From Lagopus muta (taxonomy: Eukaryota; Chordata; Aves; Galliformes; Phasianidae): a stretch of DNA of 64,000 nt. The DNA lies in the NCBI RefSeq assembly GCF_023343835.1, contig NC_064435.1, forward strand, positions 78,936,134 through 79,000,133, read 5' to 3'. The notes beneath the pieces are model-generated. The model saw nothing but the letters and a program-made list of their open reading frames with translations, searched no databases and was not told the origin of the DNA. Made by a program: the position numbers and the translations under genes. Shown here piece by piece: positions 49,001-61,000 of the stretch; the stretch's first letter is position 1; every line of letters starts with the position of its first letter.

Positions 49001-52000
49001 ACATTTCTGAAATGGCTTACTCTGTGTATTGGTGCATTGGTTACACTGTGTATTAGTTCTTTGATGTCTGTGGTTTAGGTTCTAATGGAAGATCAAAAAG
49101 AAGTAAAAACCTAGTAATGAACAGGGTAGCTATGGAGATAATTGTGGTCGTTTCTGAAAGACCAGTTCAACTGGGTAAGATCAATAACACACAATGAAGG
49201 TTGTGAAAACTCCATGCAGCAAATAAAGTTTAGTTTTAAATTTATCCCCCAAAAATCCAAATCCCAGTTTATCATGGCTGCTAGAAAATATGTATGTCTG
49301 TTTAAATCTTTATGTGCAATCACCTGTAACAGAGATGTTGCAAGCCAAATGTTAACTGGAACGAGAAGTAGCAAAATGTTAAAAACTCTTCTTCTTAAAA
49401 AACAAACAAACAAACAACTGAGTGTGTAGTTTGCAATAATGCTTCTTGCAGATGAGCAGTTTGAGTTAATAACATTTTATCTGCATTAGAATCTCACTCC
49501 TGAAATATGTTTACCACTTAAACATGAAGAACATGTATTTTAAAATAAAAGTCGCCTTGTTTGTCTGGAGGTAAAATATAAAGATTCCATTGGCTAAATT
49601 TTAGGAAAAAGCTGTCGTTATTTTTTTTGTGGTAACAATCAGTTCACATCTGCAAATAATAATCAGTTCTTAACTGATCTGTCAACCTTCATGAGATGTA
49701 AGAATCAATGTCTTTCTCTCATGTAATAGGAAGTACCATGCTTCTGTGTTCTGTGCTCTGAAATACGTAGTCTTTGAGCAGAATTTAGGACACAGTAAAG
49801 TTTTTGGTTTAGCATTAGGATCTTGTTCTCAAGCAACGTTCTTTCATGACTATTCTTACCCTTCAGTTCATTGTTATTTCAAGGTTAGTTTGTCTCACTT
49901 GTATGCTTTCATTTGCGTAGTACAAACTTAGGAAAATGATAACAGTAATAGCTTACTGAATGTCCTCCACTAGTTTTTTATTTCTAATTTCTATTTAAGT
50001 AGAATCAAACATGCTAAGAACAAGGTTGTGCTGTTGTTTGCAAAGTTGAAGGGAAGGATAATGCTGAATATGCAAACTTTGAGTGCCATTCACTGCAAGA
50101 GGAAAGTACTGCGGTGGATCTAAAATTGTTTTCATTAGCATATAGTAGCTGTACATAGACATCACTGAGGTACCTTCATTCTCTGACAGGTTTTACGGGC
50201 ATTTGTCTCTTAAAATGTAATTGTGTTGATTTTCACCAGTCTTATCCTCTGAAGTCATAAAATTCCGGCTTTATTTAAAAAATAATAATAATAATAAAAA
50301 GCCCATTTTAAAATCAACCACAGACACAGAAATACAATACTGTGTTTGACCATCCTCCTAAATGAATGTATGTAGAAGTCACACTGAGTAAATGTAATGA
50401 CTGTTTGTTCTGATTGTGTTTGGATAAATGTATGTAAGGTTGAATTCCCAGGCATGAAAACAGTCAGCCATCATTCTCTTCGGAAAGACTTTCTATTTTA
50501 GGGAGGAGAATTACAATAGGCTTGGGATAAAGAAGTGTAATAGAAGAGAAAAATTCACTGAACAAATACTTTTTCTAATACTTCGTACAACATAGGCTGA
50601 GGTAGGCTCTTATAGATGGTGCTTCTGTAAATAGGTATATTGTTGCTCTGAGCCTGTTTGCTGGTTCTTTTCCCATATATGCATTTTGTTTTTCATTTGT
50701 CTCCCCACATAAAAGAGAGGCAGAACCATTTTCCTTCCTTAGTTCCCATCTCGGGATATGAATTGGTGAGGTAGTTTTCTTAGAATTAAATAGGATTGCC
50801 AAATATCCTCTTAATCTCTAGTCTTTCAGCACTATGTCCTTGAATGAAATGTACATAATTAATGGATTCAAGCAGTTGTATTTAATGTTCTGACTTGAAT
50901 TGCCAGTTGTTGCTACTTTTATTACAATATGCAGCATTTCCAAGTCGCGTATTAATCCTATGATTTTCTTTATTTTCAGTCTGGAAGGATGAATTCTGAG
51001 TATATAGTCTCTTCTACAAGGGTATATCTTTTTTTTCCCTAGTACCTGCAGCTGTTTCAGTTGCTTCAGTCAAGATTTTGTTTGCTTTACTGACTTTCAG
51101 AGACAGAATCACAAAATTGTAAAGGTTTGAGTCCAACCTCGCTGCTAAAGCAGATTCCCTGGAGCAGGTTACACAGGAAAGCATCCACCATCTGGCTATC
51201 CAGAGAAGGAGTCTCCACAACCTCTCTGGTCAGCCTGTTCCAGTGCTCTGTCACCCTCACAGGAAAGATGTTTTTCTTCGTGTTCATTTGGAGTTTCCTG
51301 TGTTCCAGTTTGTGCCTGTTGTCCCTTGTCCAGTTACTAGGCATCACCAAAAACAGCCTGTCCCCATCCACTTGACTTCTACCCCTTAGGTATTTATGCA
51401 TATTGATAAGATCCCCCCCTTAGTATTCTCCAGACTGAAGAGTCCTAGGTCTCTCAGCCTTTCCTCGTAAGGGAGATGCTCCAGACCACTCATCTCTGTG
51501 GCACTCCACTGGGACTCTCTTCCAGTAGCTCCCTATCTTTCTTGGGCTGATAAGCCCAAAACTGGACACAGTACTCCAGAGGTGGCCTCACCAGCGCAGA
51601 GTAGAGGGGGAGGATCACCTCCCTCTACATGCTGGCTACATTCTTCTTAATGCTGTTGACCTTCTTGGCCACGAGGCCTCGCTGTTGGTCAAGCTGTTCC
51701 CTTACAAAAAAGATTTCGTGTAGCACACTGATTCACAATTTAAACACTGACTAATGGAAATTAAAAAGAATGCATTCGTAGAATTCTTACTTGGGTTAGG
51801 TTGGAAGAGACCGTAAAGTCCATCCACTCACTGGATTAGGCTGCCCAGGGCCCCCTCCAACCTGGCCTTGAGCACTTCCAGGGATGGGGCATCCACAGAT
51901 TCTCTGGGCAGCCTATGCCACTGCCTCACTACTCTCTGAGTAGAGAATTCCTTCAAAAAACCGGAATCTTTTAGTTTAAAGTCATTACCCATTGTCTTAT

Positions 52001-55000
52001 AACTACACTCTGATAAGTCGTTCTCCAGCTTTCCTGTAGGTAGTTTTAGGTACTGGAAAGCCTCAGGGAGGTCTCCCCAGAGCTTTCTCATCTCTAGGCT
52101 GAGGAACCCCAACTCTCTCAGCCTCTTTTCATCCGAGAAGTACTTCAGCACACTGAAATAATCACAGTGTCATCCTGGTTTATTTGTCATTGCTTTCGCC
52201 TATTTACCATATTACTGCATTTAACATTTGAAATAATAAAAAGATGACAATTCCAAACTATCAAAGTAACCGATTTTGGCATTTAATGCTTCTTGCATTT
52301 ATTCATTGAGATAGTTATTTTACTGACAAGCATTTCAGCAAAAAGGTATCAACAGTGGTGCAGGGGACTTCTCTAAATGTCCCTGTATGTCGCTCATTGC
52401 GCAGTAAAAACAAAATAACTTGTTTCCTCTCCCTTCTGTAATTGGATATCTCACAGGTACAAACTGCATCAAATGCAAACTTAACTTTCCAGTAGCGGAA
52501 GTGAGACCTCCAGCGTGTGGTATTTTGTTTCTGGGCTTTTTTGTTAAGTCACAAATTCTAGGATTGACATAGTGGCAGTCACCTTGGCATCTAATGAGAA
52601 AACAGTATCTCAGTTCTTAAGATCACTCTTTCTGGTATTGTTTACTGGCACTAACAGAAACCAATAACGCTTTTCCTAAGTCATAGGAAAGGGGAATGGT
52701 GACTCTGGTTATGAACTGGATGTTTAGAGATGGTCTCAAATTAAATGGAGAAATGATTTTAAATTTGCAATGTATAATCGTGAGTACAACTGTTACTCCT
52801 TCCCAGGGAAGGCAGAATGTTTCAAATAGCACTAGAAGTCCTTTCCTTGATTAGACAAATGCTAATTCTATTCTATGTTATTATAAAATGTTCAACTTTC
52901 TACAGTGTTCCTCTGCTGGTTTTGGAAGTGAAAAATAAGGGTTTTATCCAAGAAGTATACATCTAGGGAATGGCCCCTAGCAGCAGAAAGGAATGATCTT
53001 GAACCTGTCTGTAAGTTAGTTTTGTACAGCTGTATTCTAAATCATCCTGAATATCCTGATGTGAATCTGTCTGTCCTTTTCGAAGCCTTCAGGAGATTTC
53101 ACTATCTTGTCCATCTGTGAGCACAGTTTTTCTTCTAGACCTAGAGCAAGTCCCTTTCCTGTCCAGTTTTATATTCTTATCCATGAAGTCTATAGGAAAC
53201 ACAAAACACTGTTGAAGACTTCTCACTCTTTCTCCGCTCGCCTTAATAGAAGGAACTGTAGCAGCACTGATGCAGCGATGCAGAGAACGCTCTCTTCTCC
53301 CATAGCATGCATGAAAGAATGACCAAAGGACAAGAAAATACATCTAATTCCTTCAGCTATAATAACCAGCTTTCTGCAAGGTAAAGAATCGGCCTTGTAT
53401 CTGCTCCCATGTCAGTGGTATTAGGTAATTCATCAGTCTTCATTTAGGTGAATACTCAGGAACGTTTTCTCTTCATACAGATTCATCAGGGAGAAGGAAG
53501 AGGCAACAGCTTTACTAACTCCCTTTAACTTGAAAAGAAACTTTAAAAAACAAAATAATAATATGGCACTTTTGAAATGTAGTGAAAGTTCTGAGTAAGC
53601 AACTGAGATTTTTTCATTAGGTACTCAGGTGTATTAGGAAAGTGGAGTCAGGGCAATGGTTTCAACAGATGAATCAAAGGCATCATGACAATATGCATCC
53701 TATTTCAAATATTTCTAAAAATCTATATAAAGAATACTTAAGAATACTTGCAAGTTTATTAGTATGATATGAACTTAGAACAGATTGCAGAAAGTTGTAT
53801 CTCAGTATAGTAATATAGTTATTTTTGGTATAAGTGTTTTCCGGGTGCTATAATCAATATGGTAAAGTTAGAAATTAAGTTTTGTATATAGATAGTGAGA
53901 GTTCATCTTTAAAAGATCTTATGTTAATCTATAAGTATTACTATTTAGAATGGTATTTTTTGATAATTTTATTTAGAGTCTTTTTGAGTTAAAACAGTGT
54001 TTGCAAAAGAGAAAATGCTTCTGTAGAGTATAAAACAAAAATAAATGGTTTAAACTTCCTGCCTTCTCAGAACTTTAAACAGGATCAAATACTGAGTGTT
54101 AAGTATACAAAGTATAAAACTAACATTCAGATTCTAGAGGGAAGGGAGCTCTCGCTCAAAGAAAGCTGTTTAGGTCTTTTTGCAATAATGTTTGTGATGT
54201 TTATCTTTAATACAAATTTTCAAATCACGCTATCTTACGTTGTTCTAAACTCATATAAAAATAAAACCGAAATCTAGTTCATGGTACAATACTGGGAAAA
54301 AGGAATGTCTAAATTGCTCAAATGTATTTTTCATTTCTCCTTCAGTATTTCTAGATTTTTCAGGTGATCGGTGTGATGTTTTTATATGCACTCTTCTGTC
54401 TTATTGTAAATTCCTTAGTTGTTGCATTAAATATTGCCAGAATATGTTGAAATACATCTTGTGACATGACTTGACATTTTCAGTGGGGAGGAAAAAAAGC
54501 AGGATCTTAAGCAATTTTCTAAAACACAGCATTGTTCTGTGTTTACAGTAAATGTAGCACTGGGTATTTAGGAAAATCAAAGTTGAGCTTGTTTAATAGC
54601 CTTACTTCTCAAGGGCATCAAGAATGGGTCTCTTTGAATGTCTGCAAGAGAATTTGAGGAAGTTCTTACAGATTCTATAAATTTTTCTAAACTTTGTATA
54701 ACTTTTCCTGGTGATTTAAAAAGTGTTTTTCAGTGTCACTTCCTTGCTTATCATTGCTTATTAATTTGCAGAAATCTTGTCTTTTGAAAGTAGCTCAGAG
54801 TGTGTGCTGGGGAGGTCTTCTGAGTCCTTGCCTGTTTTCTCTACAGACAACCTTGCTTTGTCTTGATCTTCCCCCCTCAAATTCTTATTGCAATGTTTCT
54901 GTCTATAAGACACTAAAATCCTCTAGAAATTTGTGGCTTCCAAACTGGGCTGGAAGATCCGTGAGAGGGACTTCCAGACCATGTTTTCAAACATGTTTTA

Positions 55001-58000
55001 CTTCTAGGAGAAGAAGATTTTTTTCTTCATTCACTTTGAAGACATATGGAAAAAAATATATATTTGCTGCTATGAACAATCTTGTTTGTTTTTTTTGTTT
55101 TTGTTTTTTTAATTAGTGTTTCACGTGGTGTTTTATTGATAATTTGTTCAGTAAGAAAACTGAATTGCTTTGAAAACAAAATTTGATCTTGGATCTTGCC
55201 TCCTTGTTGAGAGGAAAAAAAAAAAAAAAGACAACTAACAAGGAGAACACCTTTAATTATATATTTCCCACTCGACAGAAAATAGGGGACATTTGTCTGC
55301 AGTCATCTGTACCAATGTCTGTTCCACAGTACTTATTAAAAGTTGTGTGCGAAACTGTGTGCATGCTGAATTGGTGATTTTGCCTTTAATTCCACGCTAG
55401 GTTTGTGTCTGTCTGTGGAGCTTTCTTACTTCATTAGGTAGTGGAGAAACATAAACCAAGGTCCTCTAACTCTGGCTAAAAGTGACTCACATATGTTTAT
55501 TGTAATTTTTTGCAGGATTTTTGTTTATATATAGATCTTTCCTAGCAGGAATATAATTCTAACTTTCACAGACCTTCAATTTGCTCAGGTCACTTTTATA
55601 AGAGGTCAGGACTCCAAGGCATCTTCTCTGACTGTTCTGATTTTATGTGGCTAGATTAATCTTCTTAGTTTCTTTTGCCGTTGATGAAGATATGCCCAAA
55701 GCATGTTTACTTTCTTTGCTTTTCCTGCAACTTTTTAGGAACTGATCCCACTCATACTGTGTACAGCCTGCCTTCATCCTGAACCCAAAGAGAGAGATCA
55801 GCTTCTACACATACTGTTCAATTTGATCAAACGACCAGATGATGAGCAAAGGTGTGTTTGCATTTGTGTGTTGCGGGTCAAGAAGGAACATTTTTTTTTC
55901 TTTGTCAAAGAAACAGAACTAATAGAAACTGGAAATTATTGGATGATTTTAACCAGGTTTCTCTTCAGCTGTTATTTCACTGCTGTGATGTTTACAAATT
56001 TGTGTGGACTTTGAGACTGCATTTTCATAAACTGTACTTTCTAGTTACTGAAATTCAAGAATGAGGTAAGCTGCAGTGTAATGTTTCTTTTGCTTAAAGA
56101 TGATCTGGGATGTTCTCTGTTAAAATAAGCTTTAAAATCGTAATTCTTAGTGACTGTATTTACAGGAATCAAAGCAGTTGTTTTAGTGTATCTTAATTAT
56201 CTATATGGTTGTAAATTAACTACCATGTGTCGTGGGGGAAAATAGTTTGAAAAAATAGCATTCTTTCTATTTGTTCAATACTGTGGTAGCAGTAAAAATT
56301 CAATAGACTGAAGCAATTATTTAACTTTGACAAGTGTTAAGAGCTTTGTTTTACTTGAGACTTTGGAACAAAGCGTACTTTCTATTGTGTTTTATAAATA
56401 TGGTTATTTCTTTTAGTCAGAAGAAGTCTGATTTTTATACCAGCGTTAGCAAGATTATCCTTAAGGTTGAAAGACAGTACGTGAGCTGGTTGTGTCATCT
56501 TCACTAATTATGAAAAGATTTTTCATATCTGGAGATGTACAGCTCTTCCATTATTTTCATTACAAGATGTTTGGCAAAGCTTCTGTATCTTCTGTTGCTC
56601 TATTCTGTCTTCAGACAAAACTGGTTTGAATGAAATAAATGGAAAGTGTTTCTTTTGAAGATTCTCTGCAACTCGAGTGGTCTGATCTTTTTCTAAATTT
56701 TTTCCATGGTAAAACTTTTGGCATAAATAAAAACAGCTTGTAGTGCAGGAGCACCATGCAGATTGAAGTTGCATCAAGAAGTGCTCCCCGTTCTACTTCC
56801 AATTCATTAGAAATTTTCTTCTGAAAATTCTGCTGTTAACTAAAATGTTTTGGATGTCCCATGCAGACTGTGAAGCTAAGATTGTTTTGTGATTGAGAGG
56901 GGAGGGAAGTTGCATTTCACTTGTAATCTCTTGTAGTTTATTTGTCACAAGACTTGGCCTGTCAGGTTGATTTTTAGATTTACCTGTTCAGCTGCTTATT
57001 ATGTCCAGTGGCTAAGAAAGAAGAAAGTCCAAGGTGCTTTTTCTTCCAAGTTGTTCATTCTTTGTTGTGAATAGAGATTTATATCTAAGACTAACTTGCT
57101 TTCTCTAGAAATTTGGGAAGAATGTTCTGTCACACGTTCCAGGGATTCTGACAGAACATGCCATATATGCATAACATAATTTACACACACAGAAATTGTG
57201 GTTTGCTTTAGTGTAGTCATAGCACCTGACTGAAGAATAAGTAATATTCTGTAAAATCAGATAAATTTGAAAAAAACTTAAAGGATGCTTTTTCAGAACT
57301 CATTTCAGTCACTTTGTTATATGTTTATGTGAAAGTACATTATTAATTCCTGCTTTTTATCCAAGTAAGTTTAGGTAATGTTTTAGCAGTCTTGTGCACT
57401 ATGCAATGGGCAAAGATATTCATATTTGACCACCAGAACAATTACGTTAGTAAGCTCTTAACATTACTCAGTCACCTTTTGCCATGCTGTACGGGCCTAC
57501 GTTCTACATTCAAATAGCAGATGATAAAAAGTTGACTTTTTTAGTTTGTTAAATAGGAGACATGTTTATAATAAACACATAAAAGTAAGCCTTCTGCTTA
57601 TTATAAATAGTTGGCTTATAAAGTATGTTCATGGTTACGTGGAAAGCTTGTGTTATACTTCTGTGAAAGACATTTTTGTGCTTGCAGATGTAGCATTTCG
57701 CCATAGTTTTGTATGTTTGTTACATTTGACAAGCCCACTTTCAACCCAAGGGCTCTGCATATTAATACGCTATTGGGAATTTCTAAATGCTTATAAAATT
57801 CTCTTCTGAAAAAGAACAAATATGTCATAGTTTTACTTCTATTTGGACAATTACATTGTTTTTGGAAGCCAGGGAGCCATGAAGAAAGCAGATTAGCAGT
57901 AAGGTCTTCTATGAAAAGGTTAAAACATAGTTTGTAATGTGACATTATGAGAAGATCTGCAGGTAATATATGTAGAAATAGCACTCTTAATGAAGTCAAT

Positions 58001-61000
58001 ACATCATGCTTAGTGTGACTAGTATGTCTTTTCATAGGCTATATAGTACCATCTTGCAAAATGCACATAACTGAAGAACATACTACAGAAAACTCTAGTA
58101 AACAAGCTTTCAATACAGGAGCGACAAAAGACAGAACTGTGTATTATGAAATTGAATTGCTTACCAGTGCATACAGCCACTTAACAAAACCTCAGGAAAG
58201 AGTTAAGAATTATTAAACTGTGTTCTGCTCTAACTCCCACCATGTTCCTTTAGTCTCATTTTTTATTTTGCTTTGCTTTCTGTATTGACAAAGCAAAGTA
58301 GTGCTCTACTGAGTAGTACTGATTAGCTTGATGTTCCTCTTTAGCAGATTGTAAGTGGTAGTCTGAAGAGAGCTATTTGAAGAAAGCCTTCCAGCACCTT
58401 GTTAACAAAAGGGATCATCGTGACAGTAACAAGAAAGATGTTCCTCCAGTCTAGGCTGCAATTTTTGCAGTAGCTGAGTGTTAACAAACTTTGTTTCAAT
58501 GTCCTAGCACTGAGAACTTTACTCCCTTTCCTTCCTTTGAAGTACTAGCGGTTGTCCTATGCTTCTAGGATGGTTACAGTAAAATATTTAACACGTTATT
58601 TTTGAATACTTTTGTAAAATCTAAAAGTCCCCAACCTTATCAGCAAGGAAAAAAAAAAAAAAATACTGACTTGACTTGGAGATGTCATTAAACACTTTTG
58701 AGAAGGCTTAGTGTAAAACAATGAATTTTCTTTCCCTTCTTCTGCAGTAGATTTCAGATGGTTGTTGTATCCTCCTATTTGCTATTAATACATTATGAAA
58801 GTATGTTCTGTTGCCCAGTTATGAGATTAGGTGAGGTGTGTAGATCAAGAGCCAAAGGCACTTAATTATTATCTCTTTTGTATGTTGTAGAATTTGCAGT
58901 TGCCACAAGCTTTTGTCTCCATATTGCTATCACAAATCAGCTTTTGATTTTGATGGATTTCTTGAACCTTATCTAATCATCTATTTGGTTTTCCCTGAAC
59001 CTTTTTACCTTGTTGAAAGGTCTAGTTCTCTGCATGTGGTAGAGAGGGGAAAAATAAGTAATTGTTTTGGTTTTTTTTCTCCCAAATTCTGGAAAAAATC
59101 TTTTAGGTAGACTATTTCTCCCTGAAAATAGTCTGAAAGTGAACGTATCTCTTTTTGATGGAATATATTGTATGACTGGTTAAGAGAGAACCAGCAGAAT
59201 CTCTGCCTTTCCACCTTAAGGGCATGCCATTAGCTGTGGTAATATTTAGGAATTAAGATGTGACGCAAAAATGATAACAGATTAATCATTATTTAGTTTC
59301 CATGAGGTAGTAATGAACAAATTCACAGTGGTATTCTAATCTTACTGTAGAGATGATAAAATGAGTGTCTCTAGTCTACGTATTACCATTTAAAACTACT
59401 GATCTAAGTTCTGATGTAAGAACTAAAACTAGATAGAACTGGTAAGTTGCATGCAAAGTTGACATGATTCCAATCCTATTAGCAGGAGCAATAACAAACT
59501 CAAAAACCCTTGCAAAATAAACACTCATTAAATAGAAGTTAAAATATCACAAAGTACAGATTTGCAGATGCTTGTAGTTTGATCTCATTTTGCCTCAGTG
59601 GGTGTAAAAACAAACATTCTCCCATCCCTTCAAGCTTCCTTATTTTGCAATAAATTGGTCTGTCTCTAATCTTTCTGTATACATCCACTTTTTAGTATAA
59701 TTTTACACTCCACAGTATAAATAAAACCTCATTCTATGTATAGCTACCTGTGAGGAAAGCAGTTCTTCAAGCACCTTGAATGTAGATAAGATAATGGGAC
59801 AAATAATGAGGGATTTTTCACCTCATGTGTTTCTTACTCAGCTGCTTTCATTGACTGGTCATGTGGTCCACTTATATTTTAAGGTTTTTGGATCTCAGTA
59901 GTAAATAATAAACATATTGGAGTCAATATTTTTTATCTCCTAAATATTTGTTGAAACATGAAATGTATTTATATATCTCTGATTTCCTGCAAATTGAGGA
60001 GAGTTTTCTTTTCTTAAAAGACAATTATTTTTTTTTTTTAAAGCAAGAATATAAATAAAATTACTCAGGCGATCATAGATATTACTGGTTAATTGCATTC
60101 CTTTTTAATTATTTTCATCCTTTAGAGGATTTCTGACAAGAGTCCAGTATGTTGGAAGAGATGACAGTAACTTGCACATTGGGATATTACAAAATCATTT
60201 CATGAAAGAATTGAATTACTTTAAAAGTTATTAAAACCAACAGATGGTTCTAAATAGAAGCCGTAGGTAGTGTTAAGTAACTTAGATCCATTTATTGCAT
60301 GGTGAGTCATAGTATTCAGAAATAAGATGTAAATCAGAGATTTAGTCAAATTCTCAAACCCAGATGTTAGGAAATAAGTGCTCAGAGATTCCCAAATTCG
60401 ATATTCTCAGGTCTGGTTCATGGAGCTTTGGATCTTCCAAGTTTCTGGAAAAGACACATCAAACAGAGAACAGTATATCAGCTTTCAATTTGAGATTTAG
60501 TCAGTATGTATGGTGTGAGATTTTGAATCTAAATAATTACCTGTTGCCTGATGGTATCTCCTTTTCCTAACGTAAAGAGTTGAGGCATCATATATTATAG
60601 AACTTCTCATTGTCAGCAAATTAAAGTTTTTAATTTGTGTTTTCAGGCAGATGATACTGACCGGCTGTGTGGCATTTGCCCGACATGTTGGACCAACGCG
60701 TGTAGAAGCTGAGCTTTTACCACAGTGTTGGGAACAGGTGACAGCTTATTTTGTGCTTTACACACAATGTAAATTAGTTACAACTTCATAGATGTTGAGT
60801 TGTTCAAAGTGACTGTTCAAAGTATTCTTCAGAAAGATGTTTGGATGCTCTTTGACCTCATGATATATGCATTGTTATGGCATGGAAAAGAATTTAGAAA
60901 CAGAAAATTTGAGAGGTTTCTCTGGAGGTGTAGTTACTTGCACTTCACATACCTGCATGCATTATATCGAAATGCAGATATTTGTGCACTTTCAGCAGTG

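Larger units (their letters stand above)
46949..55738 (+). other. RELCH: RELCH intron 10 (8.8 kb)
   Basis: Holds two reverse-oriented CR1 fragments (51099-51713 and 51790-52155), an AAT simple repeat (50280-50297) and a 12-base direct duplication at 48934-48959. The rest is AT-rich with chance frames only. The flanking exons join in frame in the known protein, so no coding exon is missing here. Confidence 0.8.
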
